From: Diphasiastrum complanatum
Taxonomy: Eukaryota > Streptophyta > Lycopodiopsida > Lycopodiales > Lycopodiaceae
Assembly: GCA_029204225.1 (NCBI GenBank)
Contig: CM055107.1
Location: forward strand, 50,166,367-50,230,366
Length of the DNA stretch: 64,000 nucleotides
Reading direction: 5' to 3'
This document shows positions 55,010 through 64,000 of the stretch, piece after piece; position 1 is the first letter of the stretch, and each line of letters starts with the position of its first letter. The translations under genes and the position numbers were made by a program. The notes under the pieces were generated by a model that made no database searches, was not told the DNA's origin, and was given only the letters and a program-made list of their open reading frames with translations.

Positions 55010-55500
55010 CCACATTCAATAGAGTTGAAATTCCGATAGAATCTAGTGCAGTATGTAGATCACATCACACAATCACCATAGCCACTCCTCACAAACTCTC
55101 AAAGATGGCACAACAAAAGCTAATAGATTACAAAGAGAAAATTGTACATATAGTAAAGCCCCAACATGCATGGGCTCCGACAAGTGTCAACTCACTGAAA
55201 TAGGCAGCTGTCTAACTAATATGCCCAACATGGGCTAAAAGACTGACAAACTTAGGACATGCCCATGAGTATAGCACATGCCATAAAAAATACATTGTAC
55301 AGACTAATTTCCCTACGTGTGGCTACCCAGCTAACCCAAGTAGTCATCTACGGGACAAGTGCCCGACTGATATAATGATAGTGGGTCACGTCCCAATCAC
55401 TACTGAAAATAGTAAACTGACTAACTGTACAGTTATTACAATATCACATTTGAAGCTTATAATAATGAATTAGATCAAAACTGATTTCTAACTCTTTCCC
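55010..55500 (-). repeat. Possible minus-strand copia-type LTR
   Basis: Read on the minus strand: CTTAAGGGAAAGAG (a purine tract) then TTAGAAATCAG, an AT-rich stretch and a run with TTTGTAATCTATTAG that resembles a polyadenylation region. This is the layout of a 3' LTR. The expected TG start is TT here, there is no second copy in the window, and the right neighbour shows no pol. Confidence 0.3.
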
Positions 55501-58500
55501 TTAAGCTCAAATGTGATAAGAGTGAAAAACAATATTTTGTAGCAATGTCTGGACTGTCCAAAAGATGCTATGCATGTCCTGCTACTCTATACTTGACTCA
55601 CGCTCAAGCACACCAACAAACCACCAGGTTTGACTCACAAAGTGTCATGCAAACACAATGCTCATACAGAGAGTCTACCATACTTTTGACCAACTGACTC
55701 ATCCCCATCCAACACACAAGTGGACCACATGAGCGACATGGCTCAAACTGAGGAGATCTCACTGCCACCACGAGACTTACATCCTCCATCTAACTAGGTT
55801 GACATCCTATCAGGCACTTACAAGCACAAACCTGTAAAGCTGACATAAACCTGAGGAAATCTTCTGCCACCATAAGATTGTACCCTCACCAAATAGACAA
55901 CTAGTAGACAATGACAAGTCAACGAGCATCAAATGATTACTTTAATTCTAACGTAGCAAATGCACAATCACACAAAACTTAGACTCAGATCTAGACTCCC
56001 TATGACAAGGTAACATGCAAGTACACATTCATGCAAACCAATACGAATACGTCAAATACATGACCAGACTTGGGAAAACTATGGTATCTTGTCGTACCAT
56101 AACCTGTCACCTGTAGATCTACTGCTGCTATGCCACTGGTCACCAAATCAGGTCCTTAACCATGGCCTACACCTATACCAATATGCCCTCATGTCCAAGC
56201 ATATCACATAGATGTCCTCATACATCATCCAAGATCAACCATCTCGAACCAATGAAAGCTCCAAGCCTCATCTATGATGTATCTCCCAAACAAAACCATG
56301 CTCCAAGATGCTTTGCCTTGACATCCTGTCCAATAAGCCCTGAAAGCTGATCCCCATCCATTCTCCATGCTCCAAGCACAAGAGTCTATCAAGAACTCAC
56401 TGAATGAATGTACACAAACCTCACCATAGGCTATACTTGAGCAGCTCGCCCATCTCCCAAAGACCTCCCCATTGAAGCCAATGTCCAAAACTAGCCCCCT
56501 CTTGTAATGCCAACCTGTACTCCCAAATGAGCACACCATGAAGTCCTCTCCATCACTGTCCCCTCCAGTAGATTGCTAGCAGACCACTCACCACAATGTT
56601 TGCCCTCTGATCACACCCCGTGCGATCTCCATCCGCTCTCTAGCCTAGAGTTAACTCCCAAAGCTTCACGCTTTGCCCTTTTACATTTGCAGCTACCTGA
56701 TTCCATCATGAATCCCACCTGTAAGTCTTGTCCATCAAATGACTCAAGTCCAATATAAAATAGCTCTCCCCTGATGATCATCTCATGTCATCCTACAGTG
56801 GTATCCCTACTAGGTATCCCAATGCCATCCCTGATCACAAAGATCTGAGCATCTACCCTATAGTGCCCACCTGTATTCCCCAAATCTAGCTCCAAGCTGC
56901 TCCTATGAATAGTTCAAAACCACTCCCTGAGAATACACTGAGATGTGAACTCCAAAGCCACCATCAATTCCCTCACATAATTGTGCATGCCAATATCCCT
57001 CCAAGTGAGTCTGTGAGATCTTCCATGGCCCAAACCAAACGATCTGCACCCTACTATGAGACTGTTCCTCCAAAACACTACTTGACATTGGTTGGGTCAA
57101 ACCCCAAGAGTTGAACTTGATCACGAGAATTTTTCACCCGCAACCGGCATACCATGCCTATGATTGCTTGCCCTCTCAAAATTGTGACCAATCATGAGTA
57201 GTCACGCTGCCAAACTGCATTTTCGTCACCAAAACTAGCTTTCTCCACACAATTCCACTACCATTCATCCCCATACTGCATTTACCACTTCCAAAAACCT
57301 TGATACCCTGTCAGAAGTAAGCAATAATGATTCAAAAGTGATTATGCCTCATTGTACCACCCTGTAGCTGGTTTCACAAGCCAAAAATTGCTCCAAATTT
57401 GGACCTATGATACTCAAATGGCGAATGTAGCCCATCACTAGGTCACCTGCACTCCGCTCAATAGAATGTTGATGAAAACTCCCCCAAACACGTTTCTCCC
57501 TGCTCTGCGATCTCACTCTGTCTGCTGGCTCTGCCAGTTTCAGGGGGTCATTGTGGCCCAAGGATGGCCAAAATAGGTGCCTTCTAGCCAAGGATAGGAC
57601 CTTCGACAAAATTAGCTTGCAAAATAACTGGTTTTTCGTTTTGGAGATTCTTAATGAAGTGAAGTTCACTTTGAGCTTCAGGTCCCTTCACTGCATTTCT
57701 TTTGAAGATTTTTAATGGGAATTCTTAAGAACTGGCCTTCAAGTTTTCATAGGCCCTTTCAAATGCATCCATGCCATTGCTTAGCATCTTATGGCCCACG
57801 TTGCTCCCTGAGAAGTCAATCTCAAGCGTCCATCGCGATGGCACCCGATCCTACAGTTCAAATGCTCTCTGTGCACTGAACTCATTTCTTATATGCACCA
57901 AAAGCTCACGGCCACCAGCTGCTCCTACGGATTGGAGCACGTGACACCTTCTCTCTTTCTTCCTCCCTTCTAAACTCTCTCCAAGGTTTTACAACTATGG
58001 AGACTGATCTGATTGCAGCCCTTTGGTTAGGTTCACATTAGCTATTGCTATTTACAAATCTAAAATAGGTTGCCTGCAGTGGAAGATCCATGCCTTTTGA
58101 CCCTACAAATCCTAGCCAACAAAGAAAGGAGATTTCTTGGGCTTTTCTCAGCCTTTTGTTGAGCTTGTTCTTGCAGCTACCACCACCACAAAGGTCGCCC
58201 TACCTGTGGTGTTCTGAGGCAATTTACGGCTTCTTGATTGGTGCTCAATTGACCACAAATCGTTTTTCTGAGAAAGCCTTCAATAGCTCATAGAATCTAA
58301 AAATTTTGCAATTTTCTCATATTTCCACCCAATATGCTCCTTCAAATTTCTATGGCTCTCTATCACTGCTCTTTGCAGACCCCTTAATGTTCTTGAGATC
58401 ACAGTACATTGGGTCTATAAATGGTAGATCTCCTATGGCCTTCTTAATGGTATCTCTCAGTGATATGTAGGAATTTAACTCCCCATAACTGGAAGTATTC

Positions 58501-58770
58501 ATATTTATTGCTCTTCAATGAAAATCATGCATAAGAGTGCTATAACAAGACTACCATGTAGGATCAAAAATTTCCTCACTAATGCTTCTTGCTCACATGC
58601 ATTGTTCAGAAGTTTCTTAATTTTTTTCGCACATTGCCTTTCCTTGCTTAAAGAAATTCTTACCCATTGTTTTCTCTCATATCAATCATCTTCAATCCAG
58701 TCTATCTGGTTCAGGGATAGCTGCATGTGCATACGAGTTGTCCTCGTCATGATTTAATTCTTATTATATG
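55501..58770. other. 3.3 kb, non-coding by inspection
   Basis: Frames up to about 105 codons on both strands (for example 56225-56539 and 57349-57669, both minus) show no recognisable domain. Composition is C/A-rich on the plus strand and even throughout, as in the non-coding interior of a large retroelement derivative, but no gag, protease or polymerase motif is seen. Confidence 0.4.
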
Positions 58771-58830
58771 GTAGTGTGTTCCAACCATCATAAGTTTAAT
58801 CCTTACTCCTGTGTTCCAAGGAGATGAGGG
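58771..58830 (-). repeat. Short reverse fragment of the large LTR family
   Basis: gtagtgtgttccaacc at 58771 is the exact complement of ggttggaacacactac (near 18964 in the right LTR). The complement of the stretch to 58830 matches cctcgtctccttggaacaaaggagt at 23 of 25 positions. Homology fades within a few tens of bases on either side. Confidence 0.65.
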
Positions 58831-60710
58831 TTATTTGCATTAACTAACTCAAAGAGACGTCCACCCGATACACTTAGCAATTTATAGCTATTGCACTATT
58901 TTCTTGAAACTTGATTTCTTTTCAAACTGAAAAACTTTCTAAAATGCAGCCACACACACTCAACACTTCATTCATAGAATGATTGGCAAAACTTTGAGAT
59001 AACTTCTAATTGTGAAAACAAGAGATATAAAGCTGGGACTTTAGTGCTTCATAACACATACATTTCATACTTGATTCCCTTAAAGACATATAACAATCTC
59101 TAATAGCATATAGCCCATGTGTTTTTTGAATATTGTACAAACTCATCATTTAATCTATCATCAAAAAGGGTATGAATACTCACATAAAGTATTCACATTC
59201 CAAGGAAAATCAAAGGCTCATAGAAAACTATGATGAACTAGTGCCATATGCCTACAACACATAATCATAACATATCTCAAAGAGTTTACTCGCTTGTATT
59301 AACAACTTGAAAAGAGTCTCGGTTCTTCCTCCAGCTCAAGCTTATGGAAAATCAGAAACCAATCGAACATCTTGAAGATGTGCCTTGTTTGTTATTGTCA
59401 AAGCCTTGCACTCAACGTCATTGGTTAGATGTCATGTTGGCCACTCATTCTTTGCTTCGAATTCTCATCCAACAAGTTCATATATGATGTGTTGCTTGCA
59501 CAAGTAGTAATTAGGAGCTGATCCCCTGACTACTAAAATGCTTCAAGTAGCAACTAGTAGAAAGCCCTCTCAAGTGAAATATGGATCTCAATGTATAGCC
59601 ATAAGAAGGACTACGAAGATTGGCTCAAAACCAAGGACATGATGTTTGATTGGGTGTGTGAGGCCCTTAGAGAAGCCTCGACAAACAACCAGCAAGTAAC
59701 AGAGAGAGAGCAAGAATATGCAAGGGGGTGCAATTTACATATAAGCTATGATGATCATCATTCACATATTAATTAAAACATTTGTCAACTAGAAAGTGAC
59801 AACAATATGAACTATTATATCCTACATCCTTACAATGTGTTTCACAAAAAAAACAACACATTGATTGGCTAGTAGAATGAAATACATTGACCTATACATG
59901 GGCTCACACGTAGATTCCTTTAATAGTTTCTTGGTTGTTGGAAGGACAAAGGTTTTGACAAGTGCTGCTGGAATTGAAATTCCTAAACAAGAGACTTTTC
60001 CATGTGCAGTCAAGATTGATAAGGTTCCCTACACGATGGCAAATGATTGAAAAAGAGAAGACACCCCTTTAGTCGATTATTGAGCTTTCAACTATTGGCA
60101 TCAACACCTGAATCCACAATTTGTTTGGTGAATATTGAAACGTAATGTGGATGAAAAGAGATACATCGCGAAAGCAAGTGATCAGGATTAGAGCATATAT
60201 AAACCAAAACTTGCAAAAATAACCTATTGTTTTTTTGAGGCTGATGGATAAAAGGTAAAAATTTGCTTACCAAGCACACATCCATCGCATCAAAACTAGA
60301 CCAATTGTCTTTTTCCCTTTTGAACTACCAAAACGTACACAAAACACATTTCTTGCTAGTGTGAACCAAGTTGCCTCAAAAAAGAAAGATTTCCCAAGAC
60401 CTCCTTATTTATGTAAAGCAAGAAAAGCTTCTCTTATAGATTCATCTTGGCCTTCAACAACATATGTACATCTCCAATCCCATGTCCTCCATCTTATTCA
60501 AAATCTAACATTTCAGGCTTTAAATGACCTCCTTTTTTTTTCCCAAAATTCACTACAACAAGACACGTGATTTTGCGCTTTTTTTGAGCATTTTTTATTA
60601 AGATAGAATTTAAAATGAGTCATGGGAGGAGCGGAAAGCTCAATCGTCGAGTTCGTCATTTGGCCTTAGTATAAGCCTTGCAAATTTTAACATATTTCTC
60701 AAAGATTTAT
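58831..60710. other. Unassigned sequence
   Basis: Frames of about 60-70 codons (59591-59776, 59865-60050, 60361-60570) have no recognised domain. A run of T near 60532 and A/T-rich stretches are the only texture. Confidence 0.4.
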
Positions 60711-60770
60711 AGGGAGGGTTATAGGAAGGGTTATACAGAGGGTTATAGAGAGGGTTAGTATAGGGAGGGT
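60711..60770 (+). repeat. G-run repeat (gagggttat...)
   Basis: Seven GGG runs in 60 bases with phrases ggaagggttata, agagggttatag and agagggttag. Loops of about 7-11 bases make weak G-quadruplex potential on the plus strand. About 120 bases left of the copia fragment. Confidence 0.6.
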
Positions 60771-60891
60771 CAAGCAGGCCAAGAGGAATTCCTAAATACT
60801 TTGTTCATCGAGGGTAATATTGTGACTGATGGAAAAAAGGCCAATTCGGTATAAACCATGGTATAAAACATAATGTAAATGCATCTCACTT

Positions 60892-61712
60892 TTGCTCATT
60901 AGTGTAGGACAGCTGTTTGATAATGGATTGGATGTCAAATTTTATATTGACAAGTGTGTAATCTCAAGGGAGAGTGAAATGATAGGTAGAGGATCTAGAG
61001 TTGGAAAGTTGTACAAGCTAGATTCTAGGGAGAGTGCTAACATTTATGATGTTGCTTATGAGACCAAGGTTCATCAGGAGGACCTATGAAATAAGAGATT
61101 GGGACATCTCAATTTCAAGGCTATGCAATCTATGGTCAAGGAAGGAAAAGTAGTTGGACTACCAAAAACACTTTCAAAGGAGCTTCAACCTTGTGAAGCT
61201 TGTGTTTTGGCAAAATCACATAGGAGACCTTTTCTGAGATCCAACATCAAAACTCAACATCCATTTGAACTCGTGCACTCTGATGTTCATGTCTCTTCAA
61301 GCAAGAGCAAAGGAGGAGCAAATTGCTTTGTTTCTTTCATAGATGATTACACAAGATATTCTTGGATCTACATGCTATCTTCTAAAGCCATGGTTTATGA
61401 TGTCTTTCTTACTTTCAAAGCTTATGTATAAAAGTAGTTTTATTTCAAGTTAAAAGCTTTGAGAAGTGATAGTGGCGGTGAATATACCTCTACTGTGAGC
61501 AAGAGGGTATATAGAGATAATTTTCTTGTTCTTATACTCCTCAAAAAAATGGAGTTGCTGAAAGAAAAAATAGACCATTATGTGAATTTGCAAAAGCCAT
61601 TAGGCTAGAAGCATCTCTACCTAAAGAATTTTGGGGAGAAGTAGTTGCATGTGCAAATTATCTTTGTATTAGGCTTCCTAATCTTGCTATAGAAGGAAGA
61701 ACACCATTTGCG
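60892..61712 (+). pseudogene. Copia pre-integrase and integrase, broken
   Basis: The pre-integrase part reads KLYKLDSRES, then a TGA at 61087 where the family has Trp (one G-to-A change), then RLGHLNFKAM and QPCEACVLAKSHRRPF for the HHCC domain. Integrase core: HSDVHVSSSKSKGG, then TAA and TAG near 61429-61437 where the family has Glu and Gln, then SDSGGEY, a short deletion and frameshift near 61490, and KNGVAERKNR with the catalytic Glu. The enzyme cannot be made from this copy. Confidence 0.85.
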
Positions 61713-62426
61713 ATGTTGTACAAGAAAAAGCCTAAGGTAGATCATCTTAGGAACTTTGGCTATTTATGCTTTGTGCATGTTCCTTTAGAGACTAGGAATA
61801 AGGATGATCCTATTGCTATTAAAGGTATTTTTGTTCGATATGCATCTTCTAAGAAAGCGTATAAAGATTATGTTCCATCTACTGACAAGAATGTTGTAAG
61901 TAGAAATGTGATCTTTCATGAAGATAAAAAATTTAACTTGGATGAAGCAAAGATCAAGGAGTCTCATGCAGGATCTACAATCATCAATCTTAATATTGTT
62001 CAAGAAGTGGTGGGGCCGAGGCTTGAGGTGGAGCAACTTCAAACACCTACACCAAGAAGATCCACAAGAGAAAGATCTGAGCCAAGAAGGCTCACTTATG
62101 ATGAGGGAGGAAGGCAAGTGGAAGGTGAAACTTCCTATCATGCATTCTTCATATTAGATGAACAGCCTAAAGATGTCCAAGAAGCACTTCAATCCAAGAA
62201 ATGGGTTGAAGCAATGACGCTCGAGTTTGAAGCCTTGATGTCAAACCACGCATGTGAGCTTCTGGAGCAAGCTAACAACATGCATGTCATTGGATGTAAG
62301 TGGGTATTCAGGATCAAGTACAACAATGATGGATCCATCAGCAAATTCAATGCAAGACTTTGTGCCAAAGGTTACTCTTGAATCAAGGGTCTTGACTATG
62401 AAGACACTTTTGCAGCTATTGCAAAA
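61713..62426 (+). pseudogene. Copia integrase C-terminus and RT start
   Basis: Frame 61713-62381 (222 codons) has KPKVDHLRNFGYLCF, a variable acidic linker, and the RT entry region IGCKWVFRIKYNNDGS. It ends at a TGA at 62379, where the polyprotein should continue into KGLDYEDTFA; this is again one C-to-T step from an Arg codon. The downstream part stays in a frame that is open from 62427. Confidence 0.85.
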
Positions 62427-63392
62427 ATGGTATCTATAAGAATTCTCATTTCTCTTGCATGTTATCAAAATTGGAGGATGTTTCAACTTGATGTTTCTAA
62501 TGCCTTTTTCAATGGTTACCTTGAGGAGGAGATCTACATGGAGCAACCACCTGGATTTGTGAAAGTTGGTGAAGAATCAAAAGTTTGTCTTTTGTTCGAA
62601 AGTCTCTATGACCTAAAACAAGCACCAAGGTCTTGGTATACAATGCTCAACTCCTTTCTCATATCACTCGGATTTCGTGTTAGTGAATATGACCCTTCAT
62701 TGTATATTAAGTTTGTAAATAAATTTGTAGTTATTATTCTCATCTATGTAGATGATATCATTCTTAGTGGAAATAATGAGGAGCTAGTTGAAGAAACTAA
62801 GTATGCACTTGGTAGTGGATTTCAGATGCAAGATCTAGGAGTTCTTCACTACATTTTAGGCCTAGAAATTGACTTTTGGAAAGAACATGCTTTCATAAGT
62901 CAAAGTAGATATGCACTTTCCATGCTTAAGAAATTTCAAATGGAAAACTATAAAGGCATAGATACACCAATGGAGCACATTGTAAAAGTTCCTATGAAAG
63001 ATGATGAAAGATCCTTTGAGGACATCACTCTTTATAGGAGTATTATTGGCTCACTTATATGGTTAACTGTGACAAGGTATGATCTAAGCTTTAGTGTGCA
63101 TAAGTTATGCCAACACATGCAGGATCCAAAGAAATATCATTGGAAGTTGGCTAAAAGAATCTTGAGATATGTATCTTCTACCTTAGACTTTGGATTGATC
63201 TACAAAGGAGAAGATGTAACTTTGGTTGCTTTTGCAAACTCAGATTTTGCAGGAGACAGGATAGATAGGAAATCCACAAGTGTTTACACAGTTTTTCATG
63301 GAGGAAATTTGGTTTCTTGGCTATCAAATAAGCAAGCAACTATATCCTTATCATCTTGTGAAGTTGAGTGCAAATCTCTTACAACCACTTGA
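62427..63392 (+). pseudogene. Copia reverse transcriptase and truncated RNase H
   Basis: 321 open codons. RT motifs are intact: FQLDVSNAFFNGYLEEE (catalytic Asp) and YVDDIILSG (catalytic pair). RNase H begins with NSDFAGDRIDRK, where the first conserved Ser/Asp pair is changed to Asn, and is cut off after SCEVECKSL, so the last catalytic residues are gone. A stand-alone protein is unlikely without start and gag. Confidence 0.85.
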
Positions 63393-63464
63393 TTTTCTTT
63401 TTTTCTTCATTTCAATATATTAGGGTTTATTGTAATGGTTTGCATGTTTATGAATGTAGAAAAC

Positions 63465-63788
63465 ATGTCGGGATCTAGCACTGGTGTGAGCTCGGGAGAC
63501 CATGTCTCAAACTTCTATGTATCGTTATCTTCTGAGCAAGAAGCACAACTGCAAAGCTTGCTTAGTCAAGATGAGGGGGGTCTCTCACAAGCGGCTGCGG
63601 CTCCCGCACCTACTGAAGAGTCATCCACATATCCGTATTACAACGTGAATCCTCAACATAATCGCCAACCGCAAAGGTTGGGTGGTTATGGACCGCCTAT
63701 ATTCTTTATGCCAATGCCATTTTGGCGACAGATTGTTCATGAAATGGTCCGACCAATCTGCCGATATGAAACGGCAGGTTGCTGGTAG
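63465..63788 (+). CDS. Small hypothetical protein
   Basis: From ATG 63465, 107 codons, Ser/Gln/Ala-rich with a low-complexity middle (SQAAAAPAPTEESS) and a Pro/aromatic-rich end. It follows the copia fragment by about 75 bases but is not part of it. No known domain. The downstream ~80 bases match DNA next to the CACTA-like transposase (21684), so it may be a transposon scrap; coding status is uncertain. Confidence 0.3.
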   Translation: MSGSSTGVSSGDHVSNFYVSLSSEQEAQLQSLLSQDEGGLSQAAAAPAPTEESSTYPYYNVNPQHNRQPQRLGGYGPPIFFMPMPFWRQIVHEMVRPICRYETAGCW

Positions 63789-63816
63789 CCTTCATGAAGA
63801 ATTCTCACAAGATGAT

Positions 63817-63895
63817 TATAATAATCACATATGTCACAAGAGACTTAAAAGGATATAATGCATGCTTGATTCCACATGTTCTAGCTTCTTCTTCT
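63817..63895. repeat. ~80-bp repeat shared with 21684-21765
   Basis: Same blocks and order as the copy beside the DUF4216-like sequence; ends in a (ttc)n run. Confidence 0.7.
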
Positions 63896-64000
63896 TCTTA
63901 TTCCACTCTCACATGCTTGAATGAACAAATATGACAAGTGATAATATATTTTGATAATTTCTTAATCAATATAATTTTATTGTTTCTAGTAGTGTCTTGT
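63896..64000. other. Unassigned AT-rich end of window
   Basis: Nothing recognisable. Confidence 0.4.

Larger units (their letters stand above)
60892..63390 (+). mobile_element. Truncated copia pol fragment, no LTRs
   Basis: Starts abruptly in the LISVGQLFDNGLDV block after the protease and stops abruptly inside RNase H (SCEVECKSLTTT). Both edges go directly into unrelated DNA, so neither LTR, gag nor PPT is present. The protein sequence is clearly related (about two thirds identical by eye) to the full-length element at 23.6-29.7 kb, so it is from a sister lineage. Confidence 0.88.

Noticed and set aside
55604-57669. Minus-strand frames (61-106 codons) as a host gene with exons
   Set aside because: No shared domain, no consistent splice sites, and similar frames occur on the other strand.
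59865-60050. 61-codon frame with an ordinary amino acid mix as an exon
   Set aside because: No recognisable domain, no neighbours in matching phase and no clear splice signals.

Overview
The window reads as nuclear DNA of a land plant, dense in repeats. The evidence is the plant-type Ty1/copia and Ty3/gypsy elements, a CACTA-like transposase fragment, plant-telomere-like TTTAGGG-rich DNA, long GA/TG microsatellites, and the absence of any compact or operon-like gene arrangement. A DUF7869-type pseudogene, a family I know mainly from mosses, ferns, lycophytes and animals, hints at a large-genome plant outside the flowering plants; that is a low-confidence inference. I found no intact host gene and no RNA gene.

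Left part (1-8.4 kb): a 95-bp tandem duplication, one arm of a 730-bp repeat whose inverted partner lies 48 kb away, a 2.6-3.1 kb microsatellite block with about 83 GA units, and a decayed minus-strand Ty3/gypsy gag with its leader and a possible LTR.

Centre-left (8.4-20.5 kb): a direct repeat pair (8414-11037 and 17257-20455) is best read as the 2.6/3.2-kb LTRs of one large non-autonomous gypsy-like element. Its interior has primer-binding-site-like sequence repeated four times in tandem, a gag region duplicated in tandem, and an aspartic protease. There is no room for reverse transcriptase, RNase H or integrase. The LTRs carry open frames of unknown function.

Middle (20.5-29.7 kb): tandem repeats, the C-terminal part of a CACTA-like transposase (DUF4216-like) followed by a cluster of GCCACGCGTGGC-type motifs, then a full-length Ty1/copia element (23632-29656). 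The copia element has matching LTRs, PBS, PPT and a TCTCA target-site duplication. Its gag is broken but the integrase-RT-RNase H frame is intact.

Right (30-64 kb): a 6.2-kb satellite array of about 362-bp units (30004-36276) with a two-unit outlier at 39173-39870, copia gag remnants on the minus strand, a second decayed tandem family of about 355 bp (43456-44790), and a DUF7869-like pseudogene (46540-49291) whose stops are mostly TGA. Further right come the second inverted arm, a degenerate telomere-like kilobase, two foldback/MITE-like elements, a possible minus-strand copia LTR, a reverse fragment of the big LTR family, and a truncated second copia pol (60892-63390). The layout is one of nested and decaying mobile elements. 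Among the recognised coding stretches, only the copia pol frame and possibly the LTR-borne frames look relatively undamaged.
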